Source: Aralia elata (Eukaryota > Streptophyta > Magnoliopsida > Apiales > Araliaceae). Taken from it: a stretch of DNA of 64,000 nt. Position 1 is the stretch's first letter. The number at the start of each line of letters is the position of its first letter. The stretch spans positions 2,356,001 to 2,420,000 of the forward strand of contig CM068382.1 in the NCBI GenBank assembly GCA_034770075.1, written 5' to 3'. Below, piece after piece: positions 22,080 to 34,256 of this stretch. The translations under genes and the position numbers were made by a program. The notes beneath the pieces are model-generated. The model saw only the letters and a program-made list of their open reading frames with translations. It searched no databases and had not been told where the DNA came from.

Positions 22080-23495
22080 CCCCATAACTTCGTCTTGGCA
22101 GGGCGCGATCCTTTTGAGGACTAAATCGTTTATTTTGAATTTTCGGGATCGCACCCTCTTGTCGCATGCCCGGGAGATGCGTAAGGGGCTGCCCCTCCAA
22201 AGGTGCGAACTGAGGTTCGATAGGCATACAGGGTGAGCGACAATAAATCCGGCCATCCCCGATGATTGGCGGGCATTCTTCCCATGATCGTCTTTGTGTT
22301 TTATTTGCAGCCCCCACTGCCCCACTCATTTTGGGCCGGTAAATGACTGAATCAAAATGTTTGATCTTGAATTTGTCATATATCTCCTCCTTGAGGGCAT
22401 CGTTCAGATTTTGCGGCCCCTCACTTCTCCTCCAGGCTGTGGTACTGGGATTCTGTCGGAAAGCCATTCAGAGTAAATAGACACCGTGATGATTCCTGCT
22501 TTAAACCGCTTGACAATCTCATCCTTTATTTTCATCCTCCATTCAGGCTTCAACGTTCTCAACTTTTGCTTATGAGTCGGAACCCCCCTTGATGGGCGGT
22601 CGATGTCCTATAACGTCTGTGGACAATCCACTCACGTCGCCACGGGACCAAGCGAACATATCTCCATACAGGCTCAACAACTCGGCTATTTTTTCTCTTT
22701 TTTTTTTTTGTTTTTTTTTTTTTCCTTTTTTTTTTTTTTTTTTTTTTTTTTTGTTCGAATTTGCCCCTACTCCGGGTTCTTTGTGATCGTTAGGGGCTCT
22801 AACGTTTGATGGCGATGGCTTGGTCTAAACTGGGTTTGGGGTTTATCCTCGACCCATCCTTTGATCTCACCAGGCGTATTGTCGATATCTGTCTCGTCCT
22901 GCTCAATCCCCATTAGATCGAAATCTAGCTCTACACCAAAATTGTGATCCTCCTTCAAATTTGGCCTATCGCTTGTCAGGCTAGAATGCCTCAAATCGGG
23001 GTACCCATTGATCTTCTACTGGCCGGGATTCACTGCCATACTCCTGGATTTACCCCTTCCGGGATATCACCTGCTGCACGGTCCAACTGGCCACAGTGAG
23101 GTCAAGCAATGGAGCTCATTAGGAGGTGCATGGATCGCATTAGCATGGATCTGGCATTGATGGCATTTCCTGACATGAGTATCGCAGTCAGTTTTCATGG
23201 TTAGTCAATAGTGTCCCGTTCACATGATTTTCTTTGCCAAAAATGTTCTGCTCATATGGGCTCCGCATACATCGCCATGTACTTTGTTCATTTGTCTGTG
23301 GGCTTCTTCGGCCTCCAGATATCTCAGCAGTCCCGTAGCTAGGTCCCATTTATGCCCATTGGTGCTGTATATTCCCATGGCCTGCCGGATGACCAATTCG
23401 AGTCTCTAACTACCATCATTTTTTTCATTCCCAGGGCTAATCTCAGTCCTAGGATGAATCCCTCGTATTCGGCCGTATTGTTGGAGTGGCAGAAA
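22080..23495 (-). pseudogene. Broken pol remnant: RNase H end and integrase
   Basis: Minus-strand fragments in order: RNase H motif NNTAEYEGFILGL (about 23480-23430), integrase HHCC region with HRQMNKVHGDVCGAH and KCHQCQIH (about 23330-23150), and the integrase C-terminal motif KFKINDLVLKR (about 22145-22100). They match the Tat/Ogre type of Ty3/gypsy pol. In-frame stops, frameshifts and poly(T) insertions break the frame, for example a stop directly after LAKKIM. Not functional. Confidence 0.8.
22689..22752. repeat. Poly(T) tract with adjoining duplicated segment
   Basis: A T-rich run (interrupted once or twice) is followed at 22756-22793 by a segment containing GCCCCTACTCCGGGTTC. The same segment follows another T-rich run at 23671-23706 (copy at about 23710-23747). 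A third pure T run lies at 22026-22047. On the element's sense strand these are poly(A) tracts. Confidence 0.8.
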
Positions 23496-23759
23496 CTGTA
23501 ATTTTATGGCTACCGGCCTCTGCCATTTGGAGGGATGGAGTATGGACTTTACGGCCTCTTAGTTGGGTCGTAGGGGCAATCTCGTAAAACAAACAAGGGC
23601 CGTAGTTTAGTACTGTGCCAGTTACAAGTTGGCAGATGCATGTCAACACTGATGCATGTTTTATCATTATTTCTTTTTTTCTTTTTCTTTTTCTTCTTTT
23701 TTTTTGTGATCGAATATGCCCCTACTCCGGGTTCTTTGTGATCGTTATGCCACGCTTTC

Positions 23760-24446
23760 ACGGTTCTCCTAATCTTATCCTGCAAAACAAGGTCAGTGTT
23801 TGATGACAGGATAGTATTTAGAAGTTTTTAGAAAACCCTTGTACGTGGCACGGATTGCCTTCCTGCAAAACCATGTCAGTATTATCTTCATATATGCAGG
23901 TGATGTAATCACATGATACAGGACATATTTATTACGATGATGCTGGTATGACAGTTGTATGCCATTTACATGACATTTATTTATTCGACTAAATGATAAA
24001 AGGGCATGAAGAAGCTTCCCTTTCGTTAGGTTTATCAGAGGCTGACCTACCCTAGGGTTACTCTCGCGGCTTTTCGGCATGAAGGTCCCCAAATCTTCGC
24101 AATCTACTCGTCTGAATCCTTTCGATTGGAGCGGATTTGGGTGGTGCGTTTCCTGAGCCATCTCCGGGGAGCAGCCCCTTCGAGTCCAGTAATAAGCAAC
24201 CGACAGGTTCGCCTCAGGAGGAGGTACTCTCTCAACATACATTCACATTCATCGTCCTCACCGTATGCAAATGATTACTTTAAAGTAAAGCAATTCCATT
24301 CAATCATTCACTCATTGGACAAAAGGCACACATTCACGCACAACAATAAGTAAAACAAGTCAAAATATCGCACGTACATACACATTCATGAATTTTAGAG
24401 GATATGATAGCATCAAGATTTGAACGCGGCTTAAGCCCTCTAATGT
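23760..24446 (-). other. Retrotransposon leader between PBS and pol remnant
   Basis: This is the untranslated start of the element in its own orientation. One 149-codon open frame (24242-23793) has no family resemblance and is probably incidental. No gag motif (such as CCHC) is seen. Confidence 0.5.
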
Positions 24447-24464
24447 TCCCCAGCAGAGTCGCCA
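24447..24464 (-). other. Primer-binding site, tRNA-Arg-like
   Basis: Two bases inside the LTR, the minus strand reads TGGCGACTCTGCTGGGGA. This matches the complement of the 3' end of plant tRNA-Arg(ACG) with about two mismatches. tRNA-Arg priming is known for Ogre elements. Confidence 0.75.
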
Positions 24465-24466
24465 GC

Positions 24467-26555
24467 TGTCGACGCCGGGTTCTCTCGCTTCTCGTCTTTT
24501 CCAATTTTAGCCTTTTGATTTAGATGACGTTTGGAAAAGGTCGGCATTGATGTCGACGGGGTTTTGAAAGATCGTTTTTATGATGAGCCAATTAACCAGA
24601 GTCGCCAGTTGGTATATTTGAAATGGATGTACCAACTCATCCGAATTTTCGTGTTTTATAAATCGCTGGCTCATATGTGACTCCGAATTAATTGGTCTGC
24701 GAATCGAGATTCATAGAGTTCGGGGGCTTGTTTTAAGTGAGGGGAAGGTGTTAGGCACCCCTCGACTTCCGTGAAACACGGTTAACCACCGCAATCTTGA
24801 TGCTTCTCCTATCCTTTAATTCATGAAATGTGTTGTGTGTGTGTGCGTGCGTGTGTGTGTATGTGTGCTTATGTGAATGTTGTGGTGAGTTTGTATGAAA
24901 GAATCATTTGGATTTTAGGGAAAATCGTGTTTTACTTTGAGAATGCTTCGGAATGTCTTTTTCGGCATACACGAGAAAGCTTTATGAGAAAGGTTTGATT
25001 TTTAATTATCAAAACTATGAGATTTTTCGTTAAGTGTCGTTTTAACAAAACAAGAGTTTTAAACCTTCGTCAAAATAGGAATCGAGATCTATAACGTTGC
25101 TTTCATAAAATGATGGGCAATTTCTAGGATCTCTTTCACCCTAATGCACAAAGATTTAATAAATACGTCAATTATTTATAAAATCATTTCGTGTGTTGTT
25201 TTGGAAAACGATTTTTCTTTAGCTTTCTCGTTAGATATGAATCGACATTTCATTAACGTTTCTCAAATTTTAACCTCGTGATTCTAATATCCTACTTTGA
25301 TTGATTTTATGAAAATCTTATCATTTAGCTTTGAAATCAATTTCGTGTCATAATTCAAATCGAGCATAAACACGCGTCGGGCTATTCATGGGCATGTAAG
25401 CCATCAAAATATCCCCGAACGCCAACAATCACAAATTTCACTATTTCGGGGCCTTAAGCACGATTCTCGCCTTAGCGTCGTTTTAAGGCCCAACGATTAC
25501 ATATTTACAATGAGAACTACGTCATCTCTACTTCTTACATCAAGATACTGTCCATCATCGGATCGGGACCCCGGGTCGCTTTCCTAGGCTCACAACCAAG
25601 TATCCACACACAAACAATCGGATATTACAAGAAAATAAACCAACCCGGATAAATCTAAACAATACCAAGACATCTTAAAATAACGATTTAAAGGAATTGA
25701 TACCGAAAATAACACCTTAAAACAAACCAAGAAATAAATGAACTAATATCATCGGGTTATTAGGAGGAGATAATTCCGATGGAAACTTCACTCATAATCC
25801 CTAATACATAGTTCAACAAGATAAATGAAAAATAAATCAAATTTACACCCAAATCAATAGGATAATGAATTGCTAGAACAAATAGAAATTTTCACCTTGC
25901 AATTGATCTCAAATGGATGTGAACTTGTGTATTAGAATAGGATAAATGATGTATTTGATACAATCAAACTCAAAAGAATTAATTCCCCTATTTTTTACCA
26001 CTTCTTTCTCACTATTTAGTTGCAAAATCTAGCTATTTTCTCTCTATTTCCGTGTTTTTTCGCTGCTGCAGAAATTCTTCTTCTTCCAAAACTGCTGAAC
26101 CCCCTGTATGCTGCCTGAAGCTGGCTTAAATAGGCTGGCCGCAGATGGATCTGCGGCTGGCCAGCTGGCACGCCTCCCATCGCACTCAGCTGCTGAGTGC
26201 TGATTTCCCGGTTTTCGTGCTGGCGCACCCACTTGGCCGCAGATCTATCCGCGGCTGGCGGGCTTGACTTTCTCGATTTTCGTGCCACGCCTCGATTTTC
26301 GTACCGCAACGTCGGTTTTCGCTGACAGGCTCGTATTCCGCAGTCCGGGAACTTCCGGGAGACGTGCCACCTCATTCGGAAATGCCTGCCTCGGACGGTC
26401 ATGCTGTCACGTCGACTTGGGCTGCCCAAATCATTGCGGCGGGACCGGGCGCTCGCCCTTGTGCCCGCTCCTTTGCTCCCGCAAGCTGGTTCAATTGACG
26501 ATTTCGCCCTCCTGTCATGGTTAGTAGAAGGAAACGCAAAATTTGGGTGTCTACA
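24467..26555 (-). repeat. 5' LTR (right copy) of the retrotransposon
   Basis: This 2,089-bp LTR is upstream in element orientation (starts TGTAGACACCC on the minus strand at 26555). It is followed by TSD ACTCT at 26556-26560. The outer ~450 bp next to the TSD are essentially identical to the other LTR. Confidence 0.95.
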
Positions 26556-26560
26556 ACTCT

Positions 26561-27639
26561 AATAATATATTCTTAATATTTCTAAATCTTGCGAATAAGA
26601 CTTTTTTGATAGAATGAAGGAGTATATGATTATAAGTTATTCATTTCAATTTCAGGAACCAAATTTTGTACATAAAAACAAGTGTGTTTTTTTAGATCAT
26701 ACTAGGTGGGCCTATTATGGCAAATAATGTTGATACCAACATTATATTATATATACTAGTTTACGTGATACACACTAGGTATTTGTTTTAAGGGAAAAAA
26801 TAGAATACTATGGGAGAGAGAAAAGTGAATAAAAGACTTATGTCAGAAAAGTTAAAAGAGTAAATAAGAAAGTGAAAAGACCTCACAGTATTGTTTACAC
26901 CAAATTAATTTTTAGATATTTTTTTCTCTCGCTTTATAATCTTTTTTTATAAAGTTTTGTAACTGTTTTTTGGGTGTAATTAGGTCACATCATATCCTAA
27001 AAAGAATTTAATTAATTTAATTATGCTTAGACCTAGAAAGCAATTATTATCTCTATGTTCACTCATTCACTCACCTACATTAGTTTTTTAAATGTTTTTC
27101 ACATCTGGCTTCTTTTCTCTTTCTCACTTTCCATCCCTATTTTCTCTCCTGTCTTTTCTCAAATATTTTTTTAAGTTTTATTTAAATATTTTAATTATTT
27201 TTTTCTTAATTGCACACAGATGGCTCATAAATCTCGGTAATTTGGGCTGACATTGAACATGTAAGATGTTGGTGCCCAACAAGATTGATATGGAGGCCCA
27301 CTCGACTATATAAAGAGTAGGATCCATAAAGTTGTATCACGTCTTTGCTCTTAGATACGACAAACAAGAATAGTAAAAAGTAAAAGCAGTAGTGCATGTG
27401 GTCCAAGGCCAACATCGATATTATCCAATAGTTATATATAAAGGGTCCAAAACAAGTTGGGCTTTATATGTATGAGTTGATAGCCTGTTTTGGAATAAAG
27501 TAAGCCTTGTTTTTCCTTTATACTGCAAGTTCAGCATAAAGCTTATATTTAGTCAATGCCAGAAAGGTGGGTGGGATGGGGCTGTAGTTTCTTGTGGTTC
27601 ACATGAATACTGTCTTGCCCTAATATGAAAATTTTAATA
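26561..27639. other. Gene-free AT-rich DNA
   Basis: No coding exon or structured repeat is recognised. There are long T- and A-rich stretches and some TTTCTCT tracts. Confidence 0.5.
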
Positions 27640-27915
27640 CTCCTTCCGTCCTAGAATAATTGACTTTTTGTGTAAATTAAGAAAAATAAAAAAATAAAAA
27701 AATAATTTATATTTAAATTATCATTTAATTGCATAGTTTTATGCACATAACTAGTGATACTCCATAAATATGCATAGAGTATAATTATATGATAATTAAT
27801 ACTAAGGGTATTATAGACAAATTATTATAAAAAATAAATAATTTAAGGTAAATAAATATTTAACTTGAGACTATTTAAAATAGTAATAAACACGTTTATC
27901 TTGAGACGGAAGGAG
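27640..27915. mobile_element. Stowaway-type MITE
   Basis: Termini CTCCTTCCGTCC and GGACGGAAGGAG type inverted repeats are flanked by TA on both sides (27638-27639, 27916-27917). Size 276 bp, AT-rich core, no coding capacity. The terminus is one base away from the Stowaway consensus CTCCCTCCGT. Confidence 0.85.
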
Positions 27916-28787
27916 TAATAATTTATATTTTAAAATTTAGCGATGACAAAGATCTTAAAAATTAAAAGATCGATTACTCTTTATGTCTATAAAAACAAAG
28001 TGAAATAAGATTCTTTCGAAACGAATTATCTAAGTATTTTTAATTTCAAGACAAACTAGACTCATCATAATCTACTAAGATAAACTTATAGAAATATCAT
28101 AATTAAAAGTATCTTAACTTTTATGGCGTTAGACTAACAAGTACATGTTCTTCTTATGACGTTATACTAATTTCACAGGTACACGTTTATCTTAAAAGTT
28201 ATACATTAGACAAATTCAAGCATAAATTTGTGTAAATACATCTTAGAGTTAACAAGATTGATCATGTGATCTCTTTTCTATTATAATAGAACACATGTCA
28301 TTGAACCAATTCTTTTAAAAGTATTTTTTTAAAAAAAACCCAACTTGAAAGAATACGGTGCCGGGTCAAAATTTCTAGAAATTAATTTAGTTGAACTTAT
28401 ATGTAAAGAGTATCTTCAGATTCTGTGAAGTGGTTTACACCCGTGTTATTACATTTATAATTAGCTTTATAGTCTCATTACAGTCCAAGTCTAAGTCCCT
28501 TCACCCATTATGCATATATATCTACATCAACAAATTGAGACAAAAACAAAATCATCTCTCTTCTTTTTTCTTTTTTTTTCTCACCATCCTCTCTTAATCC
28601 CAGCTAGTTCTTGAAATGACAGCTATTTATTCCATAGAGATCATAATCAGTCCCTATTTTATGGTTTGGACTTTGAAGATCGGCCTCCAGTTCAAACAGC
28701 ATACATACATATATATATATACATACATATATATATATACATACATATATATATATATATATATACATATAAAAATAAAAGGAAGTT
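27916..28787. other. Gene-free DNA with (TA/CATA)n repeat
   Basis: No gene seen. A microsatellite of ACATACATATATAT units covers about 28704-28770. Confidence 0.5.
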
Positions 28788-29414
28788 CTCTATAACTTGT
28801 GTTAGCTATGTATATTATTTCAACTAACTCATCTCCTACCGTTCAATGGAAGTTCTAAAGGCTTATATTGACCAAGGCTGGGGTTGGCCGCTACTCTCTC
28901 TTACGGCCAGCCAAAATTCCTAATATACCCCAAAAAAAATTTATATTGGCCGCAAGTCTTACTAGCGGTCAGTCAAAATGCGGTCATTATATTATACATA
29001 TATGGCGATAATAAGTAATTATCCTTATATATACGTACATTATTTTATTAATTAGTATTATTGATAATCCATATAAGAAATGGTGATTGAGTTTATATTA
29101 TATTACTACTCATAAACAAATTACGTAGTCAACTACTACTCCCAAATTACGTAGTCAAACATATTTTTTTAATTTAAATTATAATTACTTTAAATCTCAT
29201 GATTAATTTCTACGACCTTTCATTCTGGTCGTAGGTCTTACTAGCAGCCAATCAACTTAAAAGAATTTTGGGAGCATATTAAGAATTTTGACTAGCCGTA
29301 AGAGAGAGTAGCGACCAGCCCTAGCCTTGGTCAATATAGGCTCTTAAATTTTTTATTGGACGACAGGAAATGAGCTAGTTGAAATAGCGTTCATAGCTAA
29401 CGCAAGCTATGGAG
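28788..29414. mobile_element. 627-bp MITE with ~200-bp inverted arms
   Basis: The left arm (about 28788-28990) and right arm (about 29215-29414) are inverted copies: CTAAAGGCTTATATTGACCA pairs with its complement near 29330, and the ends read CTNYATARCTTGYGTTAGCTATG. The interior is AT-rich. I could not identify a target duplication, so the superfamily is open. Confidence 0.8.
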
Positions 29415-30532
29415 CAAGCTATTAGTAACTTTTAGATCTAAGTTGAGTCAGGCCCGAGTTTATAATAAAACTTAATTTATTGGGATAATCTTTTAGCTTA
29501 CATTTTTCAATAGTTATAACAAGATATCAGAGTTTTGCTCGGTAAAGTTGAGAATTTATGTACAATTTAATCCATTTCATATGTTCCGATTCAAAATAAA
29601 CACAAGTATTATATCCCACAAAATGAAGCTTTAATAAATTTTAGCAACAATGTCTGTCAATCATCAAGCAATACTGGTATTTTCATTAGTCGTGCTCAAA
29701 ACTCTTGATTTAGCATTTAGTGTGAAAGTTGTTCGCCAGCTTCATTCTTATAATCTTATAGAATATTTATATGTGCATATACAAATTCGACAAAGACTTA
29801 ATGTGTAGTTTATGATTTCGAATTTCAAGTAGATATAATTTAAGCCTCGTTTTTTCAAACTCCAAAACTACGATCATAGCGTTATTATTTGTCTTGGGAA
29901 TGTGTCACATAATGACACCATCATCATTTTTATAAATCTCGCCAGGTATATAAACAATGTAGGTTCAATGTTTTCTTCTAGATGGATAGAACAAAATGCT
30001 GAGATATTAAACCCTAGATATACAAGGCAATCATCTATACACGTGCGAAGGCCCCACGTGCGATTCTCCATGTCGGCTTGACCAGTCGAAGAGTGGACAT
30101 ATGTCTGCATCAGTCTCCAACACCGTCTTTTTCCATTCAACCAAACATGACCTAATCTTCCTTCCTAATTAAAAACTTAATCATCCCTCATAGAGACAAC
30201 CTCTCTCTCTCTCTCTATATATCTCTCTCTATATATATATATATATATATGTAAATAAACACGATAGCATGTTTAGCCTTAAATTGCTTTGTTTTATATA
30301 TATGGCTATTTCTATAATACTCCTACATTTTGTTTTTCTGTTAGATTTCTAAAGGCCTTGTGGGAACCAACTCAAAGTTTATTTAGATGTAGAAGGTAAT
30401 GAGCTTAGATTGGTAATCCATACACGAAACCGCGGTTAATTAATTAAAAACTTAGTCACATTACAAGAATAAAATTTTTCTAATGAACCGGCCGCGTTTA
30501 AGTACCACAAGTCGGTTGATATTTAAGAAGAT
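29415..30532. other. Gene-free DNA with a pair of G-boxes
   Basis: Two CACGTGCGA motifs at 30040 and 30055 stand 15 bp apart on the same strand. No adjacent coding exon is recognised. CT and TA microsatellites follow at 30202-30250. Confidence 0.5.
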
Positions 30533-30906
30533 GAATAATTCTAGGCCGACCGGCGCCGGTGACCCTTTAGCGACCGGTCGGAATTTTTTTTTTTATTTTT
30601 TTTTTATTTTTTTGGTTTTGACTCTCAAATAATTTATGTGATTTATTGGAACTGAAATTTTTTTTAAAAAAAGTGATTTAGGTGTGTTTTGGATACATAT
30701 ACAAAACAGTGTTGTATAGACTGTACAACACTGTTTTGTATATGTATCCAAAACACACATAAATCACTTTTTTTTAAAAAAATTTCAGTTCCAATAAATC
30801 ACATAAATTATTTGAGAGTGAAAATCCAAAAAAAAAAAAAAAAAAAAAAAATTTTCCGACCGGTCGCTGAGCCCGGTCGCCCAGGCCGGTCGCCCCAGAA
30901 GTACTC
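30533..30906. mobile_element. 374-bp Mutator-type MITE with 10-bp TSD
   Basis: TTAAGAAGAT flanks both ends (30523-30532 and 30907-30916). Terminal repeats GARTANTTCTRGGSCGACCGG and near-perfect long arms meet at a centre near 30722. Subterminal GCGACCGGTCGG motifs lie in both arms, next to T/A homopolymer runs. The TSD length of 9-10 bp indicates the Mutator (MULE) superfamily. Confidence 0.85.
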
Positions 30907-33596
30907 TTAAGAAGATTGGAGTGACAATTATTAACGTTCTTTCTCTTTTATCTAAGGTGAGACTGACTTAACTCCACAAAATACCAATTGAATGCATAAA
31001 TTAAATTGAAAGTTTTTAATTTATCTATAATTACTGACGGTGCTAACAAAGAAAAAGTGACAGATATATAAAAAGAAATTTTGCGATATCTATCCATCTT
31101 GCGATTCAATCAACAAATTTATTTAGCAACTCTTGACTCTTGAGTAAACTTATAAACAAATAATAAGAACCAGGCCGTATGTTACTTAAACTCAAATCAA
31201 CACGTAGCTACTACTATGAAAATTTACATATTCACATTATAGCACAATTAAAATGAGCAAACTAGGAAGAAATTAAAGCACTGCAGGATTATAAGTTTTC
31301 TATGATCTTATATATTGTAAGTGGTAAAATTATTTTGTTTTATAGCTAGAATGGACCATAGTATTGGAAGTGTTAATTACTCCTTTATAGAATGATATTA
31401 TTGCAGAGAATAACTCTGATTCTCAGCAGAGCAGCCAGAAACTTAACACAAAAATAAGGAAGTAGTTTAGTTTGTTAATAAGTTAGTTTAGAGGTAATTC
31501 TTAAGCTATTGACTTCTCTATAAATAGCACCACACTGTAATAGCTGGATATGAGTTCTTAATACAACTGAATATTACTTTCGTTTCCTCTCTCAGTTCAT
31601 GTGACAGATATGTTGAGTCAAGAAAAATTGCTTCCGAAAATCAAGAACAATGCTTGTGGGTCGGTCCATATTATAATGATAATAATTAATACTGCTAGTC
31701 AAAAATTGCTAACCGTATGAATTGAATGGTAGACTCTTCTTTTATCGTCTTCTAATTAAGTTGCAGTGGAGTTGGGGGCAACAGTGAGAGTGGAATATAT
31801 ATATATATATATATAATGCCATGGACACAATATTAATTGCTTGGGCTTAATGAGCTAGCTGGTGGTGACGTGGATAATATTAATTAATTTAAAGGGTAGA
31901 TCGAGAATATTGCCACTCGTGCGTGTCATATCTCAGAAAGTTAGAATCATTTTGATTGTGTATCATCCATGCTGCACATGCACTGCATTCCCCGTAGAAT
32001 AATAGGCGTTTGGAGTGTGATTTGATGAGTTCGAATAACTCGGGGAACCTATCCACATGGATGAATATTTACATTGATAATATGGAGTTTGACGTTACAT
32101 TGACAATATGGAAGAATATTTACATTGACAATATGGAGTTTGACGTTCTTTAAGGATTACAGTCTAATTAAGTTGACTTATAATTTTCTTATCGTGTTTG
32201 ACTTCTTATTTCGGAGAATGTCAAATTCTATTCAATTATGGAACTTGCAGTTCTAAGGAATCTTTATATAAGACTCCTATTTTTATTCGGGGACGGACAT
32301 AGTAAATTGAGGCGGTGTGGGTAAACTATAAATATACGGTAATAATTCAGTTTCAGGTACACACAGACAACTTGTCTACTTTTGCACACTAAAACAATTA
32401 CATATCTCCATTGTGACGTTTTTGCCCTGTACTTATTCTCATACCTGAGCTATCTCTCGGTGGCCCAAGCCGTCAAACTTTTTGGTGTGACCGTTTCTTT
32501 CTTGTGCAGATTTAAGTTCGTTGTTCGGTGATTCAATGAGTGAACAGATTTTGGTGTTAACGATATATATAATAGTTAGCAGTGGCTTAATTATATATGG
32601 TGAATTTTGATTTATAACTAATTAATTACTATGCTTAATATTTAAGCATGTTCTTAAGACAAGTCGTGGATGCATTCAAGCTTATGAGTTCGTTAACAAT
32701 ACATCGCCTTTTTCTTACTTCATAAATTATGATATAATTTCTTAAATTTGATGATCTCTTTTTGGGTAAGGGAGGAGAGGATGAATTTTAATGGTTAATT
32801 CTGGTGTATAAAAATTCAATTACAATTAAGTTCAACAAGAAGTGGAGAAAGAATTGATAGTACTCTAATAATTGCATTTCTAACTAAGCGAAAGAGGTCT
32901 ATAAAAATTCATACATTTCATATATATACGATAATATATAATCTTTGCAAATAAATGCCTAGTTACATTGTTGAGGAAATAATTATCATTTTTAATTATT
33001 GATTTTTTGGTGCATGGATATAAAATTGTATATAAAAATTGATATGATCGCTTATTTTTACATGTTCTTTCATCTACAAGGACACGTTAAATTATTAAAA
33101 CACTTCAATTTAAATGTGATCAAATGCATGCCTAATTTTGAGTGTTGCAAGCAAATATTCAACAAACCAAAGAGCAGTAGGCTTGACAACTAGTCTTGAA
33201 GAATAGATATGACAATTTCTAGTGGAATTAAATGAGGCAGTTATCGATTAAAACAATGCTAATTTCGGAAAACAAAAAACTACCCAAATGAAAAAAAAAA
33301 AAAAAAAAACCCCATTTTGTCCTTTTCATCCCTTGTTTTCATGAAAGCACAGAATTCAATGCCTTATAATTGGCAAATTATTAATCAAAACTTTGAAGAT
33401 AATAATGTACTGGACTATATCTCAACGACTTCCACTCTAATTTATTAATTTAAATATTATGCAAATTCAATATTATTCATGGATTGGAAGCAGTTTCCAA
33501 CACAAATAATGCTTCAAAAGTACAAAATCAATTAGTTTGTTTAAAGTAATAGCTTGGTAAGGTGGATCATCTGTAACTTAGTAATGAAACAACATG

Positions 33597-33682
<86 letters not shown>

Positions 33683-33998
33683 AGGACAAACAATATTTCC
33701 ACGCAAATTAATCTGCCTTTCAAGCATCGTCCATATCAGATACCTAGGTATGCTCAAATCATGACCAAGTAAAGAAGAAAAGAACATTATTATTAATTGA
33801 ACAAGATCGATCATTCGATCGGGTGTAAAAGAAAAAAAATACAGGAATCTTATTATGTGAAACCTGATGAATTTATTATTTATCGATCGGACAATCTTCT
33901 TTGTATATTAATATGTATGTATGAGTTGGTCAGTGTACGGAACAGTAACATGCCTTGCACTTGATATCACACAAACTAATGGCCTACATAAATAAATA
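30907..33998. other. Gene-free DNA; possible LTR fragment and small duplication
   Basis: Around 31400-31600 a TATAAATAG box followed by a pyrimidine-rich stretch (CTTTCGTTTCCTCTCTCAG) resembles the U3/R end of a Copia-type LTR, but no partner or borders are found. At 32060-32152 a 51-bp unit (ATATTTACATTGAYAATATG) is tandemly duplicated. No gene recognised. Confidence 0.4.
33598..33680. repeat. Compound (TA)n(GA)n microsatellite
   Basis: About 17 TA units are followed by about 23 GA units without interruption. Open frames through it are low complexity. Confidence 0.95.
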
Positions 33999-34256
33999 CT
34001 CCCTCCGTTCCAAATTAATTGCTTTTCTAGGACTTTTTAAAGTCAAATTGACTATTTTTAAAATTAATAATTAAGCATATATAAATATATTTCTAAAATT
34101 ATAAAAATTAAAATTAGTAATAAATTGTATATACTTTCTTTTGGTTATAATATCTTCACCTATATGTTAGCAAAAATAGTAAAAATATTAGTTTTAAAAA
34201 TAGTCAATTTGACTTTAAAAAGTCCTAGAAATGCAATTAATTTGGGACGGAGGGAA
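33999..34256. mobile_element. Stowaway MITE (copy 1 of an inverted pair)
   Basis: It starts CTCCCTCCGTTCC and ends GGGACGGAGGGAA, flanked by TA. The 258-bp element has arms pairing over much of its length (TAGTCAATTTGACTTT near both ends). A close relative in opposite orientation lies at 43218-43475. Confidence 0.92.

Larger units (their letters stand above)
16062..26555 (-). mobile_element. Degenerate Ty3/gypsy (Tat/Ogre-like) LTR retrotransposon
   Basis: The element runs leftward: LTR 26555-24467, primer-binding site 24464-24447, leader, RNase H/integrase remnant about 23495-22080, three tandem arrays, polypurine tract 18159-18147, LTR 18146-16062. Orientation is shown by the pol remnant, the TGTAGACACCC LTR start on the minus strand, and the PPT/PBS positions. 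The tRNA-Arg-like primer site, integrase type and repeats in the 3' untranslated part fit the Tat/Ogre lineage. Gag, protease and reverse transcriptase are not recognisable in the ~6.3-kb interior (typical Ogre interiors are far longer), so it is a deletion derivative needing help in trans. Borders and TSD are intact, so it inserted in this form or decayed afterwards. Confidence 0.9.

Noticed and set aside
21916..22467. Minus-strand 183-codon frame
   Set aside because: It includes a poly(A)-derived lysine run and is out of frame with the integrase motif at 22100-22145; treated as part of the broken pol remnant.
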